Virus record (IMG/VR): IMGVR_UViG_3300032331_002769
Location: 1 to 56,689 of that record
Length of the DNA: 56,689 nucleotides
Reading direction: 5' to 3' (one strand)
From: a virus
This document shows, piece after piece, positions 48,330 to 56,164 of the stretch (position 1 is its first letter; the number at the start of each line of letters is the position of its first letter). The translations under genes were made by a program, and so were the position numbers. The notes under the pieces were generated by a model. That model was not told the DNA's origin. It searched no databases and saw only the letters and a list, made by a program, of their open reading frames with translations.

Positions 48330-48770
48330 ATGTTCAATTTTTCACTAGCCAAATATATGAAAGCAACAATGTTTTTAAAAATTTCAATTCCATTATTTAC
48401 TATGTCATTTATCTTATCGTATGTTTGGAACATATCTTTGACTAATTGGGAGCAATATTTTGCATTAACAATTTCAATTTTAGTAGATGGAATTTTCGGC
48501 ATTATTAGTGGAACAAAAAAAGAGGGTTTCAAAACTTTCAAGGCACTAAATATTTTCAAATCTTTATTTAGTTGGATTTTAATTTTAACTTGCGTTTTAA
48601 TAACTGAAAAAGCATTTCCAGAAGCAAGTTGGTTATCTGAAACTTTTATAATACCAGTGATTACTTTTATGGTTATTTCTTCGATTAAAAATGCTTCTCA
48701 AAGCGGATTTATTAAGGCTGAATTAGTCAACACAATAATGGAAAAAATAGATCAACATAAAAATGATTAA
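48330..48770 (+). CDS. Holin-like membrane protein
   Basis: 146 residues from the ATG at 48330 (an in-frame upstream start overlaps the previous gene). Three or four hydrophobic segments: FLKISIPLFTMSFILSYVW, YFALTISILVDGIFGII, LFSWILILTCVLI and a fourth at FIIPVITFMVIS. The second contains V-D-G-I-F-G-I, close to the conserved V-D-x-x-x-G-I of phage_holin_4 proteins. Should form the inner-membrane lesion at lysis; the cognate endolysin would be the M15 enzyme at 28779. Confidence 0.65.
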   Translation: MFNFSLAKYMKATMFLKISIPLFTMSFILSYVWNISLTNWEQYFALTISILVDGIFGIISGTKKEGFKTFKALNIFKSLFSWILILTCVLITEKAFPEASWLSETFIIPVITFMVISSIKNASQSGFIKAELVNTIMEKIDQHKND

Positions 48771-48771
48771 A

Positions 48772-49293
48772 ATGGCTACTCCTAAAATAGAAAAAAGACT
48801 TTGGATTGCTGGACTAATTGGACTTGTCAGCGTTACTGGTGCATATATGTACTATCAAGTAAACAAAATCCTTGCATACACTTTAGATTTTAAAGGTGTC
48901 AAAAATGTTAAATTTGACAATAAAGCAGTAAGTTTTACAATTTGGTATGAGTACAAAAACAAAGCAAATATTAATGTAACTTTAGCTGAACAAGAATATG
49001 AAGTTTACATTAATAATCAGTATCTTACAACATTGACAAATTTTGTTCCGAATACACTTGTAGGAAGTGAACCATCTATAATTGACGTAAATGTTAAATT
49101 AACTTTACAAGATTTTAAAAGATTAAATCTGAATTATGCCCAAGTTTTATTAGCACCAAAAAGCATTGAGATAAAAACAATAATGAAGTGGAAAGTTAAG
49201 TACGGAATATTAAAATTCCCAGTTAAATATCCATACATTTTGAATTTAAAAGAAATTTTAGGCTGGTATATTCCAGCAATTAACAAACTATAA
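48772..49293 (+). CDS. Membrane-anchored LEA14/WHy-like beta protein
   Basis: 173 residues from the ATG one base after the previous stop. N-terminal membrane segment (LWIAGLIGLVSVTGAYMYY), then a beta sandwich: VKFDNKAVSFTIWYEYKNK, VTLAEQEYEVYINNQYL, SIIDVNVKLTLQDF and KWKVKYGILKFPVKYPY, which is the strand order of WHy/LEA14-like domains. Such domains in bacteriophages of this type are of unknown job; it may be a membrane-to-capsid connector. Confidence 0.6.
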   Translation: MATPKIEKRLWIAGLIGLVSVTGAYMYYQVNKILAYTLDFKGVKNVKFDNKAVSFTIWYEYKNKANINVTLAEQEYEVYINNQYLTTLTNFVPNTLVGSEPSIIDVNVKLTLQDFKRLNLNYAQVLLAPKSIEIKTIMKWKVKYGILKFPVKYPYILNLKEILGWYIPAINKL

Positions 49294-49560
49294 ATGAGCC
49301 AATTAGGAAAAATATTTTGGACTTATAAATTAGTCAATGATAGTTTAGTAGTAACAACAGACTATGGACTAACTGCTTTGTCTTTAATTTTAGTTTCTGG
49401 TTCGGGTTCTGTTCAAGGTAGTTTAATTTGCAATGGAATTGAATCTACTTCGATTGATTTAGAAATCGGAGTTCCTATTTTAATTTCAACCGAAAGTTTA
49501 AGCCTTATAGATGAATGGACAATAACTACTTCTGGTACTATTAATATAATTGGTAGGTAA
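49294..49560 (+). CDS. Small beta-rich structural protein
   Basis: 88 residues, strands throughout (DSLVVTTDYGLTALSLILVSGSG), no membrane segment. The stop overlaps the ATG of the next gene (TAATG), a receptor-binding protein. Likely an adaptor or base of that fibre. No family recognised. Confidence 0.55.
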   Translation: MSQLGKIFWTYKLVNDSLVVTTDYGLTALSLILVSGSGSVQGSLICNGIESTSIDLEIGVPILISTESLSLIDEWTITTSGTINIIGR

Positions 49561-50939
49561 TGGGAGAATGTTTTGGTTTTCAATCTGGCGGTGGCGGTGG
49601 AACTAGTGGTGGAACGGTTACAAGTGTTGGTATATCAATGCCAGATGCTTTTGACGTAAACAATTCTCCAATAACTGAATCTGGAACAATTGAAGTAACT
49701 GCAAACGGAGATAGTTCACAATATATTCGTGGCGATGGTACTTTAGGAACTTTTCCACAACAAGGAGGTGCTGGAGGTGGTACTGTTTATTATTTAAACG
49801 GAAATACATCACAAGGAGTTATTTCTGGAAGAACAATGTATGAGTTAAGCAAAGAAGCTAAAACTGGAGTATCTGCAAATTTCACAAGAAATTCTAATGG
49901 TTTATTAGCCTCCTTTATTACTGACCTTAATGAGCCTAATCAATTAAATATTCCAGTTGGAATTTGGATTTTTCAATGTTACCTTTCAGAAGCTGGTGGT
50001 GGTGCAAATCACGCTGAAATACAAGCTAGTATTCAAAAATACGATGGAGCAACATTAACAACAATATCTACTGGTATAGTTGAGCAAATTACAAATGGAA
50101 ATGTTAAAGATTTGTACCAATTTGGAGTTACAATCCCAAGCGGAACAACCCTTACTTTAACCGATAGAATTGTTGTTAATTTAACAGTATCAAATGATAA
50201 TGGAAAAGCAATAACATTATATACAGAGGGAAATAACCTAAGTAGTGTTGTAACAACATTTGCCGATGGAATTTCTTCTTTAAATGGCTTGACTGAAACT
50301 GCTCAAACTTTTCAAGTTGGAACTTCTGGAAATGATTTTGAAATTATCTCTAGTACAAGTATTCACACATTTAATTTGCCAACTGCTTCTGCAACAAAGC
50401 GAGGTGCTTTATCTTCTACTGATTGGAATATATTTAATGGAAAACAAAACGAATTAGGTTTTACCCCTCCTCCAAACACAAGACAAATAAATACAAATTC
50501 TCCGCTTTCGGGCGGTGGCGACCTTACTGCAAATCGAACTTTAAGCATTGCTCAATCAAGTGCTTCAACAGATGGTTATTTATCTTCTACTGATTGGAAT
50601 ACATTTAATAGTAAAGCAAGTTATACTCCTAGAGTTCAATCTGTCATTAGTTCTTCTTCTGTAACACCTACTGCAACAAATGATGAAGTTGTTATTACTG
50701 CTCAAGCGGTAAGTTTAACTTTAGAAAATCCAACTGGCTCTCCAGTTCAAGGACAATCAATAATGATTAGAATTAAAGATTCTGGAGTTGCTCAAGCAAT
50801 TGCTTACGGAACTCAATATAGAGCAATTGGAGTAACTTTACCAACAATAACAACTGCTAACAAGACTTTGTACATTGGAATGATTTACAATTCAACTGAT
50901 ACAAAATGGGATATTTTAGGAATAAACCAAGAAGCTTAA
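49560..50939 (+). CDS. Fibre-type receptor-binding protein
   Basis: 459 residues. Gly-rich start (FQSGGGGGTSGGTVTSVG), then VTANGDSSQYIRGDGTLGTF, an N-terminal pattern common to Bacteroidota phage fibres. A beta-sandwich (LNIPVGIWIFQCYLSEAGG) follows, then two STDWNxFNxK units, PLSGGGDLTANRTLSI, and a C-terminal knob (MIRIKDSGVAQAIAYGTQY ... WDILGINQEA). These blocks are frequent in tail fibres, so the virus has acquired a tailed-phage-type receptor module. The stop is separated by five bases from the next gene. Confidence 0.8.
   Translation: MGECFGFQSGGGGGTSGGTVTSVGISMPDAFDVNNSPITESGTIEVTANGDSSQYIRGDGTLGTFPQQGGAGGGTVYYLNGNTSQGVISGRTMYELSKEAKTGVSANFTRNSNGLLASFITDLNEPNQLNIPVGIWIFQCYLSEAGGGANHAEIQASIQKYDGATLTTISTGIVEQITNGNVKDLYQFGVTIPSGTTLTLTDRIVVNLTVSNDNGKAITLYTEGNNLSSVVTTFADGISSLNGLTETAQTFQVGTSGNDFEIISSTSIHTFNLPTASATKRGALSSTDWNIFNGKQNELGFTPPPNTRQINTNSPLSGGGDLTANRTLSIAQSSASTDGYLSSTDWNTFNSKASYTPRVQSVISSSSVTPTATNDEVVITAQAVSLTLENPTGSPVQGQSIMIRIKDSGVAQAIAYGTQYRAIGVTLPTITTANKTLYIGMIYNSTDTKWDILGINQEA
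50409..50601 (+). repeat. Pair of 22-base direct repeats in the fibre gene
   Basis: TTATCTTCTACTGATTGGAATA at 50409-50430 and 50580-50601 encodes the two LSSTDWN units. Identity at third codon positions suggests a recent duplication or gene conversion, a route to exchange fibre tips. Confidence 0.85.
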
Positions 50940-50943
50940 AAAA

Positions 50944-52314
50944 ATGTATTATCCATTAATAATGTCAATGAATAAGCAAAGTAATTTGCTTTTAGATTTA
51001 TACCCAAATTCAACAGTTGCTTATTCATTTAGAAAATTAAGAAGTGCATATTCTGGAAATTGTATAAGAGTAAGAAGAAATGGCGATAATGCCGAGCAAG
51101 ATATTCCATTTTTAAACGGAGTTTTAGATTCAGCTTCATTATTAAATTTTGTTGGAGAAAACTTTTGTACATATTCAGAAGATATGACAAATAGTTCTTA
51201 TGTAAAACTAAATAGTACGGTTGTTGCGGATCAAATCATTGCTCCAGATGGAACATTAACTGCTGATAAAGTTTTAGAAACTGCAACTACTGGAACACAT
51301 TCTATTTCAAGAGGTGTATCGTTAATCACTATTGGAATCAATTATAATTTATCAATTTATGTAAAAGCTGGAGAAAGAACAAAATGTTACTTTTTATCCC
51401 AAGTAAGCGGAACTTTACAACAAGCATTAATAGATCTTACAAATGGTTCAGTTAGTGGTTCAACATTTACAAATCCAGTTGTTGTTACACAAGTAGGAGT
51501 TACTGGGTGGTACAGAATATCAACCAATGTTGTATCTAGTGCAACAATTCAAGGAAATGGAGTATTAATTAGATTAGTTGATGGTTCTGGAAATGCTTCT
51601 TATTTAGGCGATGTAACAAAAGGTTTATACGTTTGGGGTTGCCAATTCACTATTGGTTCAGCAGAAAAAACATATTTCAAAACGAATACAACAAACATAG
51701 CTGGAATTGGTTGGATAAGAACTTTTTATGACCAAAGTGGAAATTCAAATGATGCAACAAATTTAACAACAACAAGTCAACCGCAAATTTCAAATGCTTC
51801 AAGTAGTATATCTCCAGTTGTTTACACAGATCCTAGTACTGGAAAATTTGCTTATTTTGGAAATAATAGATACTTGAATCTAACCTCCTCAATCAGTATT
51901 GTACAAAAAATGATGCACGTTGAAGTTCTAAATAGAGTAAGTTCTACATTGTATTCTATCGGAATAGGTTATAATGGAACAAGCAGTCCGTCAATGATGT
52001 ATTGGGATAATGTTGGAGCATTACAATCAAGATGGAGTAGTGGAAATATTACTCACGTTACAGATTCAACAACTGGTAAATTTTTAATAACAACTTTAAG
52101 AGATGCTAGTAATAATGTAAAAATGTATAGAAATAATTCAGCTTTGACAAGTGGTAATCAAAATGGAACTCTTTATGCTTTTGACACAATTGGTAAATTA
52201 GCTGGAGCAGTTAGCAATGGTTATTTATCTGAAATAATTTTATGGAAACAAGATTTAGAAAGCTCATTAAATGGCATACAGACAAACATAAATAATTATT
52301 ATGGAATATATTAA
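50944..52314 (+). CDS. Receptor-binding protein with lectin-like domains
   Basis: 456 residues. Start with AYSFRKLRSAYSGNCIRVRR and NGDNAEQDIPFLNGVLD, a signature I know from Bacteroidota phage tail proteins related to arabinofuranosidase/concanavalin-type domains. The middle (SIYVKAGERTKCYFLS, GWYRISTNVVSS) is a carbohydrate-binding-module-like beta sandwich; the C-terminal half (GWIRTFYDQSGNSNDATN, MMHVEVLNRVSSTLYS) looks like a LamG/concanavalin fold. Binds surface glycans. Overlaps the small gene after it. Confidence 0.75.
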   Translation: MYYPLIMSMNKQSNLLLDLYPNSTVAYSFRKLRSAYSGNCIRVRRNGDNAEQDIPFLNGVLDSASLLNFVGENFCTYSEDMTNSSYVKLNSTVVADQIIAPDGTLTADKVLETATTGTHSISRGVSLITIGINYNLSIYVKAGERTKCYFLSQVSGTLQQALIDLTNGSVSGSTFTNPVVVTQVGVTGWYRISTNVVSSATIQGNGVLIRLVDGSGNASYLGDVTKGLYVWGCQFTIGSAEKTYFKTNTTNIAGIGWIRTFYDQSGNSNDATNLTTTSQPQISNASSSISPVVYTDPSTGKFAYFGNNRYLNLTSSISIVQKMMHVEVLNRVSSTLYSIGIGYNGTSSPSMMYWDNVGALQSRWSSGNITHVTDSTTGKFLITTLRDASNNVKMYRNNSALTSGNQNGTLYAFDTIGKLAGAVSNGYLSEIILWKQDLESSLNGIQTNINNYYGIY

Positions 52315-52537
52315 AGGTTATGTTTTTACAACGAAAGAAGAAGCTGATTTAAAAATGGCAGAATTGAATGCGTTTTTTAAACTTCCAGCAATTGAGGTAG
52401 GCGGTACTTCTTACTTTTACGAACAATCATATATCCCAATCAATGATTTTTATTTTTTGTATTGGGCTGATCCATTACAACTTTGTTTAGGAGAGCCAGT
52501 TGAAATTTCAGTTGATTTTGGTTTTTCAGCATCATAA
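52301..52537 (+). CDS. Small protein following receptor-binding gene
   Basis: 78 residues, overlapping the previous gene by 14 bases. Starts EYIKGYVFTTKEEADLKMAE, then GTSYFYEQSYIPINDFYFLYW. Small genes with this shape usually accompany Bacteroidota fibre genes; a fibre chaperone is possible. No family named. Confidence 0.6.
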   Translation: MEYIKGYVFTTKEEADLKMAELNAFFKLPAIEVGGTSYFYEQSYIPINDFYFLYWADPLQLCLGEPVEISVDFGFSAS

Positions 52538-52579
52538 TTATTTTCAGTTGTAACTAATACAATATCTAAAATAAATCAC

Positions 52580-52587
52580 TAAATTTG
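52580..52587 (+). promoter_or_regulatory. Bacteroidota-type -7 promoter box
   Basis: TAAATTTG, exact, 24 bases before the ATG at 52612 in a 74-base gap. It would drive the last three plus-strand genes, including the spanin-like pair. Confidence 0.5.
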
Positions 52588-52611
52588 TTTAAATATTAAA
52601 AAAATAAGTAT

Positions 52612-52851
52612 ATGTCTTTAGGAAATTTATTAGGTGGTTTAATGAACATTGAGGGTTCAATTAGAGAAACAATTACAAGAACTTTGGAGGACTTGTCGGA
52701 AGAACTTAATGAGCCAAACTTTAAAAACTTTAGCGTAACAATCCAGCCTATCAATGAAGAATTTGATTTTGTCTGTTTAGTTTATCACATTACAGAAAGC
52801 GGACGTAAATTTGTTCGTGAAATAGAATTAAAAGAAATCGTATCTAATTAA
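52612..52851 (+). CDS. Small hypothetical protein
   Basis: 79 residues. Helical start with EGSIRETITRTLEDLSEELN, then a strand pair (FSVTIQPINEEFDFVCLVYHI). Soluble. One base before the next gene. The leader ends AATAAGTATATG. No family recognised. Confidence 0.6.
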   Translation: MSLGNLLGGLMNIEGSIRETITRTLEDLSEELNEPNFKNFSVTIQPINEEFDFVCLVYHITESGRKFVREIELKEIVSN

Positions 52852-52852
52852 T

Positions 52853-53230
52853 ATGGAAGAAGAAATAGCTTTGATTTTACGACAAAAGTTATATTCTTTT
52901 GTAGCACTTTTTGTAGCATTAGTTTTGCTTTTTTTATCTATTTTTATTGTAAGCAAAAAGTCAGAAAAAGAAATTAAGATTGATCCAGTTGAGAAATATT
53001 TTGAGCAACAGAAATTATTAATTGAAAGTCAAACGCAGTTGCTTCAAAAAAAAATTGATAGTCTTAATTTCAAACTAAAACAAAACGATTTAAAATTGGA
53101 TAAAATCTACAAGTCAAAATCTCAAATTAAGTATGTTTACATTCAAGAAAATAAAATTATTGATGGTCTTAGTAATGATGCTATCATTCAAAAGTTCAAT
53201 GCTTTTTTCTCAAAGAGTAATAGCAACTAA
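52853..53230 (+). CDS. Inner-membrane spanin-like protein (Rz-type)
   Basis: 125 residues. Membrane segment at about 14-34 (SFVALFVALVLLFLSIFIV), then a periplasmic coiled coil (EKYFEQQKLLIESQTQLLQK, IDSLNFKLKQNDLKLDKIY). Architecture of an i-spanin. The next gene begins inside its last 98 bases in another frame, the arrangement of Rz/Rz1 pairs, but the partner is not a lipoprotein. Confidence 0.6.
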   Translation: MEEEIALILRQKLYSFVALFVALVLLFLSIFIVSKKSEKEIKIDPVEKYFEQQKLLIESQTQLLQKKIDSLNFKLKQNDLKLDKIYKSKSQIKYVYIQENKIIDGLSNDAIIQKFNAFFSKSNSN

Positions 53231-53573
53231 TAACGACACGCTTATTTGCTTCACTCCAGAACAATGCAAAGTAATTCTAAAGGAATTTAACTTATGCAAC
53301 TACTTTGATAGCCTTACAAGACTTCAAACAGTAGAAATAATTTTAATGAAAAATTCAATTTCCGAGTTAAAAGAATTGGCTGATTTAAAAACCAGCCAAT
53401 TAAAATTTTGTCAAGATTTAGGTAAGATTAAAGAAGTTGAAATTGAACGATTAGTTTCTCAAAAAAAGCAATTAGGCAAGGAAATAAAACGTCAATCTAA
53501 TCACAAAATAATTGCAATTGTTTCTGGCTCAATTACAACTGCTTTAATGACTTATCTTTGGATAACAAAATAG
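53133..53573 (+). CDS. Signal-peptide protein with C-terminal membrane segment, spanin partner
   Basis: 146 residues. The start ATG has the ATTAAGTATG context, which decides it over an internal ATG-ATG. A signal peptide (KIKLLMVLVMMLSFKSSMLFSQ) is followed by a periplasmic helical region with two Cys in LICFTPEQCK and a coiled coil (EVEIERLVSQKKQLGKEIK). The C-terminal segment IIAIVSGSITTALMTYLW is a membrane anchor. Exported coiled coil with an anchor, overlapping an i-spanin-like gene, suggests a lysis pair for outer-membrane disruption. Confidence 0.6.
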   Translation: MFTFKKIKLLMVLVMMLSFKSSMLFSQRVIATNNDTLICFTPEQCKVILKEFNLCNYFDSLTRLQTVEIILMKNSISELKELADLKTSQLKFCQDLGKIKEVEIERLVSQKKQLGKEIKRQSNHKIIAIVSGSITTALMTYLWITK

Positions 53574-53576
53574 CTT

Positions 53577-53789
53577 TTATTTTCGGCAAAATTTCATTAA
53601 AAAATTTGTGTAGTCCCAGTGAAACGCACAATCAAACATTTTATCTCCCTCTTTCTCTACCATTGGACGTGTTTGACCTTTTAACCAATCTTCAAATGGC
53701 TTTTGAATATCTTCTGGAAGTTCGCTAACAACTACATAATGAACTCCCTTTACTGGATTTTTCCAGTTTATGTTATCATTTCCTCCCAT
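53577..53789 (-). CDS. Small phage protein (VHYVVVSELP type)
   Basis: 70 residues on the minus strand, last gene of the right-end operon, convergent with and three bases from the spanin partner. The pattern WKNPVKGVHYVVVSELPED, PFEDWLKGQTRPMVE and CAFHWDYTNFL is one I remember from many small Bacteroidota phage proteins of unknown function. Overlaps the upstream start by one base. Confidence 0.7.
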   Translation of the reverse strand: MGGNDNINWKNPVKGVHYVVVSELPEDIQKPFEDWLKGQTRPMVEKEGDKMFDCAFHWDYTNFLMKFCRK

Positions 53790-54100
53790 TAGTCAACCTC
53801 CTCATTTATGTAATTACTGAAACCGAATCTACTTATATACTCAAAATTACAACCGTATCTTTTTACAAATCGTTTTTCATTTTTAGAGTATAATTCATTT
53901 TTATCATCATTAGACAATTCTATCTTTAATAAAACTCTCTTTTTTTGATTTTGAGCTACTTTTGGAACTTCATTCAAACTATTTAACGCAAAACCAATTA
54001 AAAGTCCACAAACTACATCGCTAGGCGTAATGTTGTATTTAACTGATAAATCATTCAATAACTCAATTGCTGAATTTGATAATTGTACTGTTTTTTCCAT
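53789..54100 (-). CDS. Hypothetical early protein
   Basis: 103 residues. The first 50 are a helical pattern like a ribbon-helix-helix or antitoxin-type DNA binder (KTVQLSNSAIELLNDLSVKYNITPSDVVCGLLIGFAL). The C-terminal half is Lys/Asn-rich. Small regulator plausible but unproven. Confidence 0.6.
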   Translation of the reverse strand: MEKTVQLSNSAIELLNDLSVKYNITPSDVVCGLLIGFALNSLNEVPKVAQNQKKRVLLKIELSNDDKNELYSKNEKRFVKRYGCNFEYISRFGFSNYINEEVD

Positions 54101-54102
54101 AT

Positions 54103-54336
54103 TTATTTGTTTTTTCTAATTCTTGACATATTTTCTTTATTTCTGTTAATAGATCTCAAACCCAATTCGGCATTTAATCGCCTTATTTCTTTATTCTGTA
54201 ACATACTTGGTAAAACAACCCAAATATCTCTAGTTTTTCCATTTCCAGAAAATATTAATTGATTTGAATTTCGTATATCCTCTGCAATATCTCTTAGAGC
54301 AATACAGTGCGAGTAGTTTAAATAATCATCAACCAT
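54103..54336 (-). CDS. Hypothetical early protein
   Basis: 77 residues with a short Gly turn GNGKTRDIWVVLPS and a basic tail (RSINRNKENMSRIRKNK). Adjacent to neighbours by two bases or none. No family recognised. Confidence 0.55.
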   Translation of the reverse strand: MVDDYLNYSHCIALRDIAEDIRNSNQLIFSGNGKTRDIWVVLPSMLQNKEIRRLNAELGLRSINRNKENMSRIRKNK

Positions 54337-54666
54337 TTAGAAAAGTTTAATTTTCATTTTACCAAGTTCCTTGCTCCCATTTTTTCCTTTTAAAAATTGC
54401 TTCAAAGCATTTTTTTTATTTAATGCTGAAACATAAGAATAACCCTCTCTTATTAAAATTTCTTTGTTTTGAATATTTTTTCCGTATTTAAAAGCAAAGT
54501 CATTATTAAATATTGCTTCCTCAATTTCTAAGGTTTCATTATTTATTTCAAAAGTTTTATGTCCAGAATGAGGGTTGATTTTTCCAATCAATTCTTTTTC
54601 TTTTTGTTGATTCTTTTTTACTGAAATTTCAATTTGAGTTGGAGATATTTTTAGTAATTCTTTCAT
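54337..54666 (-). CDS. Hypothetical early protein
   Basis: 109 residues from the ATG at 54666; a longer in-frame start overlaps the next gene upstream by 60 bases and is less likely. Lys-rich C-terminus (KKNALKQFLKGKNGSKELGK). No family recognised. Confidence 0.55.
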   Translation of the reverse strand: MKELLKISPTQIEISVKKNQQKEKELIGKINPHSGHKTFEINNETLEIEEAIFNNDFAFKYGKNIQNKEILIREGYSYVSALNKKNALKQFLKGKNGSKELGKMKIKLF

Positions 54667-54691
54667 ATTATCTTGTTTTTTTAAAAGGTTA

Positions 54692-54907
54692 TCATAATTT
54701 AATTTTTCTTTTTGAAATTTTATCCCAATATTGAAATCCTTGAATTGTAACATCTAAAAGAAAAGCTTGATAAATAAATTCCTTTAAGGATCTATAATAG
54801 TTCCGCATTTTAAAGTCAAAACTCAAATTCTGCATATAAATATTTTCTTTGTAGTTTATTTGTTCTTCTTCGCTTAAAAAAACAAACCAATCATTACCAG
54901 TTTTCAT
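54692..54907 (-). CDS. Small hypothetical early protein
   Basis: 71 residues, aromatic-rich (DWFVFLSEEEQINYKENIY), basic end. Overlaps the upstream gene stop by four bases. No family recognised. Confidence 0.55.
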   Translation of the reverse strand: MKTGNDWFVFLSEEEQINYKENIYMQNLSFDFKMRNYYRSLKEFIYQAFLLDVTIQGFQYWDKISKRKIKL

Positions 54908-55080
54908 TTTATTTCTTGTTTACTATATCCATCTTTAAATCCACGCATATATTCTGAATGCTTATCTTCTTTCTCAAACTCTAACGCTTGTTTAAAGTAA
55001 TCATTTAACTCTTGCTGACTTGGTGGTATTTCGTTGCTTAATTTACCAATCAACCATTCTACTGCTGTTTTTTTTTTCAT
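54904..55080 (-). CDS. MKxTAVEWLI small phage protein
   Basis: 58 residues from the ATG at 55080, chosen because the N-terminus then reads MKKKTAVEWLIGKLSNE, the typical start of a family of short Bacteroidota phage proteins. The helix continues with YFKQALEFEKEDKHSEYMRGFKDGY. Paralogue of the gene at 55254. Function unknown. Confidence 0.7.
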   Translation of the reverse strand: MKKKTAVEWLIGKLSNEIPPSQQELNDYFKQALEFEKEDKHSEYMRGFKDGYSKQEIK

Positions 55081-55081
55081 T

Positions 55082-55252
55082 TTATTTTGATTTAGGTTTT
55101 TTAACATTGGAACAAAAACCATCATATTCAAGTTCAGTTCCTTTTTGATTGTAAAAAAAGTATTCAGTACCCTCTGCATCTATAATAATGTATCCATCAT
55201 TATTAGCTGTAGGTTGAATACTAATTGGTAATTTTAAATTTAAATTTTCCAT
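55082..55252 (-). CDS. Small hypothetical early protein (56 residues)
   Basis: Begins MENLNLKLPISIQPTANNDG, then YIIIDAEGTEYFFYNQKG, a beta pattern, and a Lys-rich end. Lies exactly between the two MKxTAVEWLI genes, one base from each. Supported by position and intact frame. Confidence 0.55.
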   Translation of the reverse strand: MENLNLKLPISIQPTANNDGYIIIDAEGTEYFFYNQKGTELEYDGFCSNVKKPKSK

Positions 55253-55253
55253 T

Positions 55254-55490
55254 CTATTCTGGTTTAGTGTTATAATAATTATTCAAAAACATATATGCAA
55301 TATCATCGTGGTCTGTTTCGAGAGCCATCGGATTTTCTAATGCAATTTTATTTGTCCACGTCAAAAAATCAATAATTTTCTGGCATTGTTGCTCTTTCTC
55401 CATTTCTTTGGCTTGTTGAACATCTCTAACATCAATTGCCTCCATAATTTTTAATCTACTAATCAACCATTCTACTGCTGTTTGTTTCAT
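55254..55490 (-). CDS. MKxTAVEWLI small phage protein
   Basis: 78 residues. N-terminus MKQTAVEWLISRLKIM, followed by QQAKEMEKEQQCQKIIDFL, features common to this family of Bacteroidota phage small proteins. Paralogue of 54904. Function unknown; conserved in many flavobacterial phages to my recollection. Confidence 0.75.
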   Translation of the reverse strand: MKQTAVEWLISRLKIMEAIDVRDVQQAKEMEKEQQCQKIIDFLTWTNKIALENPMALETDHDDIAYMFLNNYYNTKPE

Positions 55491-55696
55491 TTTTCAAGTA
55501 ATTTTTTAATTGCTAAATAATTTTCAATGCAAAGATTTTTATATTTGAGCCGATCTAATGGGTTTTGTATTTTATCACTTTCCCAGTAATTTTCATTTCT
55601 ACACTCTCTCCAGTTATCCAGATTAAAGTTTGCAGTCATTCTGCCAAACTTGTCATTTTCAAATTTCATTTGTTTTTGAAAAAAATTATTTTCCAT
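55487..55696 (-). CDS. Small hypothetical early protein
   Basis: 69 residues, polar, with Trp and Asn (FNLDNWRECRNENYWESDK). Overlaps both neighbours by a few bases. No family recognised. Confidence 0.55.
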   Translation of the reverse strand: MENNFFQKQMKFENDKFGRMTANFNLDNWRECRNENYWESDKIQNPLDRLKYKNLCIENYLAIKKLLEK

Positions 55697-55895
55697 TTTC
55701 TAAATTATTAATTGTTACTATTGCCTCACTTATTGATTTTTCTTGATTCATACAATCTATTAAAATCAACATAACTTTGGTTTTAAATTCTTTTTTTTCT
55801 CGATCAAAACTAATCTGTAAAATTTCCTCCACTTTATTAACATTTAGCTCATTTCGTGGAATTGATTTTATTTTTTTTGCAATATCTTCAATCAT
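55686..55895 (-). CDS. Small hypothetical early protein
   Basis: 69 residues, helical (IEDIAKKIKSIPRNELNVNKV). Starts just downstream (on the minus strand) of a hairpin with T-run, so its expression could be attenuated. No family recognised. Confidence 0.55.
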   Translation of the reverse strand: MIEDIAKKIKSIPRNELNVNKVEEILQISFDREKKEFKTKVMLILIDCMNQEKSISEAIVTINNLENGK

Positions 55896-55914
55896 TTTAT
55901 TTGTTTAGTATTGT

Positions 55915-55948
55915 TCAAAAAATGCTAGTTGTTCCCACAACTAGCATT
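55915..55948 (-). terminator. Attenuator-like terminator hairpin on the minus strand
   Basis: A perfect 12-base stem (AATGCTAGTTGT, arm 55921-55932; loop 55933-55936; arm 55937-55948) followed on the minus strand by a T-run (55920-55915). It lies between two co-oriented early genes without an obvious new promoter, suggesting partial termination. Confidence 0.85.
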
Positions 55949-55966
55949 ATAAAAATAAAGGTAATC

Positions 55967-56137
55967 TTATTTTTTTTTGTGCATTATATACAAAGGTTCA
56001 ATGGTTGGAAATTTTGCATAATGACTATTGATAGCTTCTGCCATACTGGTTGCTTCAATGTTGTAGCACGACAAAACATAAGTTGTTGAATCGCTATAAA
56101 AAGCAACGTGATACATTTTTAATTCTGAATTAGACAT
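55967..56137 (-). CDS. Small hypothetical early protein (56 residues)
   Basis: Begins MSNSELKMYHVAFYSDSTTY, ends IEPLYIMHKKK. Between strands and a helix (NIEATSMAEAINSHYA) it looks like a small ferredoxin-type alpha/beta domain. Supported by intact frame, spacing to the neighbour, and the terminator just after it. Confidence 0.6.
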   Translation of the reverse strand: MSNSELKMYHVAFYSDSTTYVLSCYNIEATSMAEAINSHYAKFPTIEPLYIMHKKK

Positions 56138-56164
56138 ATTTATTTATTTTATTGGTTTACACTG

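Noticed and set aside
55856-56089. Plus-strand open frame of 77 codons
   Set aside because: Lies opposite the minus-strand gene 55967-56137, across a terminator hairpin, and is made of aromatic-rich antisense codons.
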